A stretch of 64,000 bases of DNA from Chryseobacterium sp. PMSZPI (GTDB lineage: Bacteria; Bacteroidota; Bacteroidia; Flavobacteriales; Weeksellaceae), in contig NZ_PIZV01000026.1 of NCBI RefSeq assembly GCF_002835665.1, positions 1 through 64,000 of the forward strand, given 5' to 3'. The notes beneath the pieces are model-generated. The model did not search any database. It saw only the letters and a program-made list of their open reading frames with translations, and was not told where the DNA came from. Positions 43,957 through 51,498 of the stretch are shown here, one piece after another. A program made the translations under genes and the position numbers. Positions within the stretch are counted from its first letter, which is position 1. Each line of letters begins with the position of its first letter.

Positions 43957-44193
43957 TTAAAATCCTCCACCACAGATATATCCGCTGATTAATCCACAGA
44001 TTAAAAGGCAGATAATCATGGTTAATCCAAATTGTTTTTTGCTGAATTTCCTTCCATCTTTTCCTTCATAAATTATTTTGACAATAAAACTCACGATGAC
44101 AGAAAAAAATATGGCTCCTAAAGCGAACATTCCAACAATGGCAATAACTACGCCCATAAGGTCACCACCTTCCAAAAAGGTTAAAGTTTTCAT
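43957..44193 (-). CDS. Small two-helix membrane protein in the radical SAM operon
   Basis: A 78-residue protein with helices near 13-36 and 54-73 and a Cys/Gly C-terminus (GLISGYICGGGF). It starts 2 bases after the stop of the Lgt-like gene and ends 9 bases before the radical SAM start, so all three genes form one tight transcript. The start at 44193 is preferred; the frame extends to 44265 inside the Lgt-like gene. No family recognised. Confidence 0.65.
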   Translation of the reverse strand: MKTLTFLEGGDLMGVVIAIVGMFALGAIFFSVIVSFIVKIIYEGKDGRKFSKKQFGLTMIICLLICGLISGYICGGGF

Positions 44194-44195
44194 TT

Positions 44196-44945
44196 TTAAT
44201 ATTTTAAATTTAAATATTGGGTGTTTTTGATAGCATAAATGTAGTAAATAATTACACATATACATACAAGCTGAATGGTTCCAAGATTTCCTACAATCTC
44301 AATTCTGGGCTTCATAAAGTCTAAAATAAACCGGAAAATAAAATAACTCAACATAAATAATTGAAAAATAAACCCTGATGGATATTTTCTCTGATGCTGA
44401 ATATATTTGAGCCCTATCCATAAAATGATTAAAAAGCCAATTTCATAAAGCGCAACCGGATGTCTCAGATACTTATCTCCCAAATGCATTCCAAAAATTG
44501 AATCAGTAGGAATACCGTATGTTTCTTCATAAATGCCGGTAAGAAAACATCCAATCCTACCAATAATGATCGCAAATAGTAGCGGGAAAACGATCAAATC
44601 TCCTGTACTTTCCTTATGATGTACCACTTTTTTAGCCAATTCTACTCCGATGAGCCCAAAAGCCAGACCTCCTACAATCGTATTATTCGACCAAAATTTC
44701 TGAAAACTGAAATGTTCAAATAAAGCATAGGGACTTTCCAGATTTCCAATGAGCTTTGAACCTAATAAGGCTCCTGCTGTTGCACCTATTAAAACGGCAG
44801 CAGAGGTATTAAAAGATAGTTTTTCTTTAGATTTTCTCTTCAGGTAAAAATAATATCGCATTCCCAAAAACATTCCAACAGCCTCAAAAAGAGGATGAGC
44901 AAGGATGGTTTTACCGAAAATATGAAAGGTTACAGGAAATTCCAT
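44196..44945 (-). CDS. Lgt-family (prolipoprotein diacylglyceryl transferase-like) membrane protein
   Basis: A 249-residue polytopic membrane protein with the Lgt architecture. The signature region reads [20 protein letters not shown] (about 128-147), against GRIGNFxNGE in Lgt. The Arg is kept but the catalytic-region Asn is Cys133. The His-Gly loop also differs ([11 protein letters not shown], without His). A later HPVALYE (162-168) matches the family. It is therefore a paralogue and may not transfer diacylglycerol to lipoproteins. First gene of a three-gene operon with a radical SAM enzyme. Divergent from guaC, 61 bases away. Confidence 0.8.
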   Translation of the reverse strand: MEFPVTFHIFGKTILAHPLFEAVGMFLGMRYYFYLKRKSKEKLSFNTSAAVLIGATAGALLGSKLIGNLESPYALFEHFSFQKFWSNNTIVGGLAFGLIGVELAKKVVHHKESTGDLIVFPLLFAIIIGRIGCFLTGIYEETYGIPTDSIFGMHLGDKYLRHPVALYEIGFLIILWIGLKYIQHQRKYPSGFIFQLFMLSYFIFRFILDFMKPRIEIVGNLGTIQLVCICVIIYYIYAIKNTQYLNLKY

Positions 44946-45006
44946 GGCTTCAAAAATAATCCATTTCAGAATATTTACTAACTTTATTCTGATAAATAAT
45001 TACAAA

Positions 45007-46047
45007 ATGCGCATAGAATATGACATAAAATTGGGATTTAAGGATGTAATGTTCCGCCCTAAACGTTCTACCTTGAAATCCAGATCAGAAGTAGATTTAG
45101 AGAGAGAATTTACGTTTAAACATACCCAAAAGAAATGGAGCGGCGTTCCAATTATTGCTGCGAATATGGATACGGTAGGCACTTTTGAAATGGCCGTAGA
45201 GCTTGCCAAAGATAAAATCATTACGGCAGTTCACAAACATTATACTGTTGAAGAATGGAGCCAATTCCTACAAAGTCAGCCTGAAAACATCCATCAATAT
45301 ATTGCCTTGAGTACAGGCACCGGAAAAACTGATGAAGAGAAAATCAGACAAATCCTCGAAAAACATCCAAAAATAGAGTTTCTCTGTATAGATGTTGCCA
45401 ATGGTTATTCGGAACATTTCGTTGAATTTGTGAAGAGAGCAAGGGCTAATTTCCCGGATAAAATTATTATAGCCGGAAACGTTGTTACGGGAGAAATGGT
45501 TGAAGAACTTCTTTTGGTAGGTGCTGATATCATTAAAGTTGGAATCGGACCGGGTTCAGTTTGTACCACTCGTGTTAAAACCGGAGTAGGATATCCTCAG
45601 CTTTCGGCGATTATAGAATGTGCAGATGCAGCACACGGCCTGGGAGGTCATATTATTGCAGATGGAGGTTGTAAAGTTCCGGGAGATGTTGCCAAAGCCT
45701 TCGGAGGCGGAGCAGATTTTGTTATGCTAGGCGGAATGTTTGCCGGTCATGATGAAAGTGGCGGGGAAATGATTGAAGAAAACGGCAAAAAATATCGTTT
45801 ATTCTACGGAATGAGCTCTAAAACGGCAATGGATAAACACTCAGGAGGTGTAGCAGAATATCGTGCTTCTGAAGGAAAAACAGTGAAAGTGGCTTATAAA
45901 GGTTCTGTTTCAGAAACGGTAAAAGATATATTAGGCGGAGTTCGTTCTACCTGCACTTATGTAGGAGCTTCCAAATTAAAAGAACTTTCCAAGAGAACCA
46001 CATTTATTAGGGTTCAGGAACAGGAAAACCAGGTTTTTAACGGATAA
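45007..46047 (+). CDS. guaC: GMP reductase
   Basis: A 346-residue enzyme reducing GMP to IMP with NADPH for purine interconversion. The sequence [39 protein letters not shown] is almost that of E. coli GuaC. The catalytic Cys lies in [17 protein letters not shown] (about 178-194). IMP dehydrogenase is ruled out because no CBS domains are present. The ATG at 45007 is preferred over 44944, which would add 21 residues outside the family. Followed by a bidirectional terminator. Confidence 0.96.
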   Translation: MRIEYDIKLGFKDVMFRPKRSTLKSRSEVDLEREFTFKHTQKKWSGVPIIAANMDTVGTFEMAVELAKDKIITAVHKHYTVEEWSQFLQSQPENIHQYIALSTGTGKTDEEKIRQILEKHPKIEFLCIDVANGYSEHFVEFVKRARANFPDKIIIAGNVVTGEMVEELLLVGADIIKVGIGPGSVCTTRVKTGVGYPQLSAIIECADAAHGLGGHIIADGGCKVPGDVAKAFGGGADFVMLGGMFAGHDESGGEMIEENGKKYRLFYGMSSKTAMDKHSGGVAEYRASEGKTVKVAYKGSVSETVKDILGGVRSTCTYVGASKLKELSKRTTFIRVQEQENQVFNG

Positions 46048-46107
46048 GACTTTTTCTCGCTGATGTAAGACCTTCTCTTCATCAAGTTAAAGAGATAAAC
46101 AAAGAAA

Positions 46108-46132
46108 TAGGCTGTACATTTTGTACAGCCTA
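46108..46132. terminator. Terminator between convergent guaC and fabG
   Basis: TAGGCTGTACA (46108-46118) pairs perfectly with TGTACAGCCTA (46122-46132), a 3-base loop. The minus strand continues TTTCTTTG. It lies 10 bases from the fabG stop. Confidence 0.8.
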
Positions 46133-46141
46133 CTTATATTT

Positions 46142-46885
46142 TTAAGTTAACATTCCTCCGTCAACGTTTAATGTCTGTCCGGTAATGTACGATGCCATAT
46201 CACTTCCTAAGAAAACGCAAGCATTAGCTACATCAGCAGGTTGTCCTCCTTTTTTCATTGGAATTCCTTCTCTCCACTCCTGAACTATTTTCTCATCTAA
46301 AACAGCAGTCATTTCTGTTTCAATGAATCCTGGAGCAATTGCATTACATCTGATATTTCTAGAACCTAGTTCCAACGCTACAGATTTTGTAAATCCGATA
46401 ACACCCGCTTTAGAAGCTGCATAGTTTGCTTGTCCGGCATGCCCTTGGATACCCACTACTGAAGTCATGTTAATGATAGATCCTGATCTTGCCTTCATCA
46501 TCGGCTTGATAACCGCTTTTGTAAGGTTGAAAACTGAATCTAAGTTTACTTTCATTACCTGATCCCAATCTTCTTTAGACATTCTCAATAACAAATTGTC
46601 TTTTGTAATCCCGGCATTATTTACCAAAATATCAATCTGCCCAAACTCTGTCATTACTTCATCAATCAATTTTTGAGCGGCATCATAATCTGAAGCATCA
46701 GATTGATATCCTTTGATTTGGGTTACAGAACTTAAAGCTGCTTCTAATTCTTTAGCTTTGTCTACAGAACCGGCATAAGTAAATGCTACTTTAGCTCCCT
46801 GTTGAGCAAACATTTCAGCAATACCTTTCCCGATTCCTCTTGTAGCTCCGGTAATTAGTGCTACTTTTCCTTCTAATAGTTTCAT
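46142..46885 (-). CDS. fabG: 3-oxoacyl-[acyl-carrier-protein] reductase FabG
   Basis: A 247-residue short-chain dehydrogenase reducing beta-ketoacyl-ACP with NADPH in fatty acid elongation. The cofactor motif is TGATRGIG (12-19). The catalytic tetrad Asn114, Ser142, Tyr155, Lys159 is present (NLDS, TSVVG, QANYAASKAG). DGGMLT ends the protein as in E. coli FabG. Monocistronic here. Other SDR roles cannot be excluded by sequence alone, but the match to FabG is close. Confidence 0.95.
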   Translation of the reverse strand: MKLLEGKVALITGATRGIGKGIAEMFAQQGAKVAFTYAGSVDKAKELEAALSSVTQIKGYQSDASDYDAAQKLIDEVMTEFGQIDILVNNAGITKDNLLLRMSKEDWDQVMKVNLDSVFNLTKAVIKPMMKARSGSIINMTSVVGIQGHAGQANYAASKAGVIGFTKSVALELGSRNIRCNAIAPGFIETEMTAVLDEKIVQEWREGIPMKKGGQPADVANACVFLGSDMASYITGQTLNVDGGMLT

Positions 46886-47056
46886 ATCTCTTGACGATTA
46901 TTTTTTTATAACTCATTCAGCTTGTGACAGCTGACTCACTAGTACATATAATTCCTTTTCAGGATTAAACGGTTTGCAAAGATATTATAAATTGTTATTC
47001 AATACATTTAAATCATTAAAATACTGAACTTTTTTTGATTATTTCCTTATTTTTTA

Positions 47057-48571
47057 TCAAAACCTGGGCATGTAATTTCTATACCTGGTGAAATAAATGA
47101 AGTCAGATTTTTTGTTTCTATCCAATCTTAGAACTTCTTTTTGCCAAAAGTATTTATCATAAACAATATCTTTTAAAAGCTCATTCTGAAAGTTTAAAAC
47201 ACCATATTTTCCTTCTTTTTTTACAATAATTTCATTTTCAGCATTTTCAAAAGCAATAATATCTTCGTAAATAAAGGGTACAATTTCCATTCCCTTCCCA
47301 TCCAGAATACCATAAAGATTGTTGTTGTTCTTACAAACAAGAGGTTTAGAATATTGATTAAGGAGATTAAAGTACTCTACATCTTGTTTTCTTATCATAT
47401 CAATATCTTTCAATTCAGTCATCTGATGATTAACTACTGAAAATCGATAGTATTGTTCATTCTTTTTAAGAACCAGATTCTCAGGAAAGAAGCCAATAAC
47501 TTGAACACCTTCATCAATAATATTATGTAGATTAACATCCAGAAGTTTCTCATCACTCCCTTTTTTAAGGTAAATAAAGTTTTTCCCTGAAATGATAAAA
47601 TTTTTAATGAAATCATACTCTTGAGGAAGAATAATATTCCCCTTTAAATCAACGATTCCAGTCTTTTTCAACTTATCATTATAAACACTGAAAAGGTTAT
47701 TAAATAAAGGATTTAAATACTTGAAATTACTAGGATAAAGCTTTCCATCGTTCTTACAGAAAACTGTTGTTTTACCATTTTTTACCAGATAAACATATTC
47801 TTTTTTTCCAAAATATTCAGGAGTGATCTCATTAAAAATCTCATCTGCAATGATATGTTCTTCTGTATCTACCAATCCGTATTTTCCGGTATTTTTATTT
47901 TGAGTGATTACATAAGGATAAGCATTAATATCGCGAACCAGCTTTGAAAACTGATGAAGAGTTTCCCCATTGATTCCTATAATCTCACTCCGCTGGTCTT
48001 CATTAATAATTAACGCTCTGCCCTCTTCAAAGCTATAGTCTGTCTTGAATTCTCTATGATTAAGTTGTTGACCATTAAAATCATATAAGAACCATTTTTT
48101 ATCCCTCAAAACAAAAAATCTGTTCTTTCCTGAAAATCTTATCCTGTCAGAATATGGAATAATTTGTTTTCCTTTATAATCATAAATGGCTTCTTTACCA
48201 CCTTTGGAAGAAATTATTCTCTCTTTACTCAGCCAATAGGTATTGAAATCCTGTTCATCCAAAGGAATTAATTCATATCCTTTTTGATCAATTATTGCTG
48301 ATTTTACTCTAGAAATACCCTCTTCTGATCTTAGAACAAACTTATTTTTGAAAATATGGGAAATACTGCCTCTATAAGGAGATTCAAATGTGATTCTACC
48401 TAAGGAATCAACAATTCCCTGTTTTTTGGAATCGGAATCATAGGTCGTTCCATACCCTTCCGCATAAGAGTTTACTTCTTTCCCTGTTTTTTTAGAAAGA
48501 ATGACCTTCATGTATTGATTGGTCTGCCCCATACAAACCGCAGAGCTCAATACGAAAATTAGTTTTTTCAA
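47057..48571 (-). CDS. WG-repeat secreted protein
   Basis: A 504-residue protein with a Sec signal (MKKLIFVLSSAVCMGQ). The mature part is a series of repeats such as YGLVDTEEHIIADEIFNEI, KKTGIVDLKGNIILPQEYD, LYGILDGKGMEIVPFIYEDI and KYGVLNFQNELLKDIVYD, the WG-repeat beta-propeller-like motif (G-[ILV]-[VL]-[DN]-x-x-G). Such proteins are usually surface or periplasmic with unknown ligand. It starts at a TTG (48571), since no ATG fits before the signal peptide. It is 6 bases downstream of rsmI and likely translationally coupled. Confidence 0.85.
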   Translation of the reverse strand: MKKLIFVLSSAVCMGQTNQYMKVILSKKTGKEVNSYAEGYGTTYDSDSKKQGIVDSLGRITFESPYRGSISHIFKNKFVLRSEEGISRVKSAIIDQKGYELIPLDEQDFNTYWLSKERIISSKGGKEAIYDYKGKQIIPYSDRIRFSGKNRFFVLRDKKWFLYDFNGQQLNHREFKTDYSFEEGRALIINEDQRSEIIGINGETLHQFSKLVRDINAYPYVITQNKNTGKYGLVDTEEHIIADEIFNEITPEYFGKKEYVYLVKNGKTTVFCKNDGKLYPSNFKYLNPLFNNLFSVYNDKLKKTGIVDLKGNIILPQEYDFIKNFIISGKNFIYLKKGSDEKLLDVNLHNIIDEGVQVIGFFPENLVLKKNEQYYRFSVVNHQMTELKDIDMIRKQDVEYFNLLNQYSKPLVCKNNNNLYGILDGKGMEIVPFIYEDIIAFENAENEIIVKKEGKYGVLNFQNELLKDIVYDKYFWQKEVLRLDRNKKSDFIYFTRYRNYMPRF

Positions 48572-48577
48572 TGAAAA

Positions 48578-49252
48578 TTAAATAGAATTATTGACGATAA
48601 GAACAATTTCTCCTTTTAAAGTTTTAGTCTTAGAAAACTCAATTAACTCATTGATTGTCCCTCGTTTAGTCTCTTCAAATTTCTTGGAAATCTCACGACT
48701 TAAACTTGCTTTGGTTTCTTCTCCAAAGAATTCTTTGATCTGTTCTAAAGTTGTATTGATTTTGTGCGGACTTTCATAGAGAACAATGGTTTTTTTCTCT
48801 TCTGCAAGTTGCTTTAGTTTGGTTTGTCTTCCCTTTTTTTGAGGTAAAAATCCGGCAAATAGAAACTCGTTATTGGGTAGTCCTGAAACAACTAATGCAG
48901 GAATCAAAGCCGTTGCTCCGGGAAGGCAGATCATTTCGATATTATTATCAGCTCCGGCTTTTGCCAACAGATATCCCGGATCTGAAATTCCCGGCGTACC
49001 CGCATCGGTAATAATGGCGATATTCTGACCGTTTTTAAGATCGGTAATTACTTTTTCCGTTGCCTGATGTTCATTATGTAAATGATAAGATTTTAAAGGC
49101 TTGGAAATTTCAAAATGTTTTAAAAGTATACCAGATGTTCTGGTATCTTCACATAAAATATAATCAACTTCTTTAAGGACATTTACTGCCCTGAAAGTCA
49201 TGTCTTCCAGGTTCCCAACCGGTGTGGGAACAAAATATAGGATTCCGCTCAA
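48578..49252 (-). CDS. rsmI: 16S rRNA 2'-O-methyltransferase RsmI
   Basis: A 224-residue tetrapyrrole-methylase-fold enzyme that methylates C1402 of 16S rRNA (2'-O). YFVPTPVGNLEDMTFRAV, LCEDTRTSGILLKHF, ITDAGTPGISDPGYLLAKAG (SAM loop) and ESPHKI match RsmI. It starts at a TTG, which fits the family N-terminus. It begins 2 bases after the stop of the upstream acidic protein gene and is followed by the WG-repeat gene, giving a tight three-gene minus-strand series. Confidence 0.94.
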   Translation of the reverse strand: MSGILYFVPTPVGNLEDMTFRAVNVLKEVDYILCEDTRTSGILLKHFEISKPLKSYHLHNEHQATEKVITDLKNGQNIAIITDAGTPGISDPGYLLAKAGADNNIEMICLPGATALIPALVVSGLPNNEFLFAGFLPQKKGRQTKLKQLAEEKKTIVLYESPHKINTTLEQIKEFFGEETKASLSREISKKFEETKRGTINELIEFSKTKTLKGEIVLIVNNSI

Positions 49253-49254
49253 AT

Positions 49255-50676
49255 TTATAAGAATTTATTTTCTACCAATATCCAAAGCCTCTGGGCATAT
49301 TCGTCTACCTTACTCCATTTTCTTTCATAATAAAGATCACTCAGGTATTCTTTTGCTTCTTCCAATGTTTTAAACTGGTTCAGATGGGCTACCGTTTCAT
49401 TAAGATCTGCCTGACTTCCTTCAAACAACATTTTAGAAAAGGCAATTCTATCATTCAAATCCAATTTAAACTCCGGTTTTTGCTTCTCAGCTTCCATAAA
49501 ATTGGTAGGAATATTGGATTTCAAAATACTTCCGTTATCCTCTTTTATTGGTAAAGCTTGTTTTTCCTTTGGAATTTCTCTTTCCAGATGATCATCGTCA
49601 AAAAGCGTCTGAACAGCTTTTAATCCTTTGATATTGGCTAATTTTATTTTTTTATCGTGATTGTATTCATCAAGGTTTTCAAAACTTTCATCGGAAGCAT
49701 GTTTTTCTGTTTCTTCCGGAATCGGTTTATCTATTTCTACAATCTTTCTTCTGTCATATACTTCTGCAAGGATACTTTCCTCCTTTTTTTCTTCTGCAGA
49801 ATGATCATTCTTGATGTCGCTCAGAATATTTTCTACATTGGAGGTTTCTGTGGCCATTTCTCCTTGTTCTGTCGAAGTATTGGATGAAATATACTGTTCT
49901 TCATTTTCTTCAATCAGCATTTCATCATCCAGCATTTCTGTGTCGAAAATACTCGGAATAGTTTCTGTAGCTTTTACTTCTTTTGCATCATTTACCGAAG
50001 CATAATCTATTTCTTTATGGGTATCAGCAGCAGATTCTTCATCATCAATTTCATTTAACTGATTATTGAATAATGCTTCTTCTTCAGTGACTGCATTCAG
50101 GAACATATCTTCATTGATATCTTCATCAGAATCAGGTTTTGCTTCGGAAAGAATTTTTTCTTCATCTACAAAACTTAAAAGAGCATCTGAATTCGCCGGA
50201 TGTTCAGTTTCATGATGAGCATTATCTTCGCTATTTTCATCGCGGTTTTCTTCTACGAAGCTTATAATATTCTCATGGAATTCATTTTCAACAATATCAT
50301 TTAACTGATTGTTAAAAGCTGCTTCTTCATCCTCGGCTGCATGAGCAAAATGATCATTTTCATGTTCATCAATTTCATTCAGTTCATTATTGAAAATAGC
50401 TTCTTCTTCAGTGACTTCATGATGAGATTCGTGATGCTCCGGTTCTCCGGAAACGAAAGAAACCTGATGATTTTCCAAATGCTGAGCAGGATCATCTGCT
50501 ACGAAATATTCTATATTTTTTTCCAATAATTTCAAAAAAGAAATCCTGTTAGCAAGCTCATCTACAAGATCTTGCTTGGAAAGTAATTCGTCTACATTAT
50601 TTATTTTGTCCAGATTATCAATGATATTCATGGATTCAAAAAAAATCTTTTCCTTTAAATCTTGGATATTTTGCAT
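49255..50676 (-). CDS. Hypothetical acidic repeat protein
   Basis: A 473-residue, very acidic, Glu/Asn/His-rich cytoplasmic protein. A short motif is repeated three times: EEAIFNNELNEIDEHEN, EEAAFNNQLNDIVENEF and EEALFNNQLNEIDDEES (about residues 90-225). The C-terminus is an ordered-looking helical domain (PEFKLDLNDRIAFSKMLFEGSQADLNETVAHLNQFKTLEEAKEYLSDLYYERKW). The N-terminus (about 1-60) is a coiled-coil-like helix. No signal peptide. Function unknown. It starts 61 bases from the divergent tdk gene and ends 2 bases before rsmI. Confidence 0.75.
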   Translation of the reverse strand: MQNIQDLKEKIFFESMNIIDNLDKINNVDELLSKQDLVDELANRISFLKLLEKNIEYFVADDPAQHLENHQVSFVSGEPEHHESHHEVTEEEAIFNNELNEIDEHENDHFAHAAEDEEAAFNNQLNDIVENEFHENIISFVEENRDENSEDNAHHETEHPANSDALLSFVDEEKILSEAKPDSDEDINEDMFLNAVTEEEALFNNQLNEIDDEESAADTHKEIDYASVNDAKEVKATETIPSIFDTEMLDDEMLIEENEEQYISSNTSTEQGEMATETSNVENILSDIKNDHSAEEKKEESILAEVYDRRKIVEIDKPIPEETEKHASDESFENLDEYNHDKKIKLANIKGLKAVQTLFDDDHLEREIPKEKQALPIKEDNGSILKSNIPTNFMEAEKQKPEFKLDLNDRIAFSKMLFEGSQADLNETVAHLNQFKTLEEAKEYLSDLYYERKWSKVDEYAQRLWILVENKFL

Positions 50677-50737
50677 AATAAGATTCTTATTAAAATTGCT
50701 TACTTTTGATGTTAAAAATATACGGCTAATTTAACAA

Positions 50738-51325
50738 ATGTTTTTAGAAAATACAATTAATCATTCCAAACAAAGCGGTTGGATGGAAGTGATCTGCGGC
50801 TCTATGTTTTCGGGTAAAACTGAAGAATTAATAAGAAGATTAAGGAGAGCAGAAATGGCGGGGCAACATGTAGAAATTTTTAAACCGAAACTGGATACAC
50901 GCTATTCTGAAGAGGATGTTGTTTCTCATAATCAGAATAAAATTCGTAGTACTGCAGTAGAAAATCCTAATGAAATTCTGTTGCTGGCATCCAATTGTGA
51001 TGTGGTAGGAATTGATGAAGCACAATTTTTTGATGAAAGCATTGTTGATATTGCCAACCAACTTGCCAATAGTGGTGTAAGAGTAGTTGTTGCCGGATTA
51101 GACATGGACTTTTTAGGACGTCCTTTCGGACCAATGCCTAATTTGATGGCTACAGCTGAATATGTTACAAAAGTGCATGCTATTTGTAAGAGAACAGGTA
51201 ATCTTGCCAATTATTCCATGAGAACTTCTCAAGGAGATAATCTGGTGGAATTGGGAGAAACAGAGAGCTATGAAGCGGTAAGCCGTCGTGTTTTTATAGA
51301 CGAGGTGCTTTCAAAAAGGAAATAA
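50738..51325 (+). CDS. tdk: Thymidine kinase
   Basis: A 195-residue type II thymidine kinase salvaging thymidine. The P-loop GSMFSGKTEE is at 21-30, and the catalytic-Glu motif VVGIDEAQFFD is near 85-95. GLDMDFLGRPFGPM follows. The usual zinc-binding cysteines are mostly missing: the lasso region reads AICKRTGNLANYSMR and SRRVF, with a single Cys. This looks like a Bacteroidota subtype that may not bind zinc. Monocistronic. Confidence 0.94.
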   Translation: MFLENTINHSKQSGWMEVICGSMFSGKTEELIRRLRRAEMAGQHVEIFKPKLDTRYSEEDVVSHNQNKIRSTAVENPNEILLLASNCDVVGIDEAQFFDESIVDIANQLANSGVRVVVAGLDMDFLGRPFGPMPNLMATAEYVTKVHAICKRTGNLANYSMRTSQGDNLVELGETESYEAVSRRVFIDEVLSKRK

Positions 51326-51498
51326 CCAGCAAAAAAGCCGAGAATACACCAACCAATAAAATATATTCACAATATAAATGAAAAACGAAAAAGCAATTTT
51401 GTAAAATCTTGAAAAAAGAATTGGCATAAAATAACTGACGACTTTTCCGATTTTACCTTTTTGCAATTTCGCCTAAAAATAAAGCAGAAAGGGTATCA

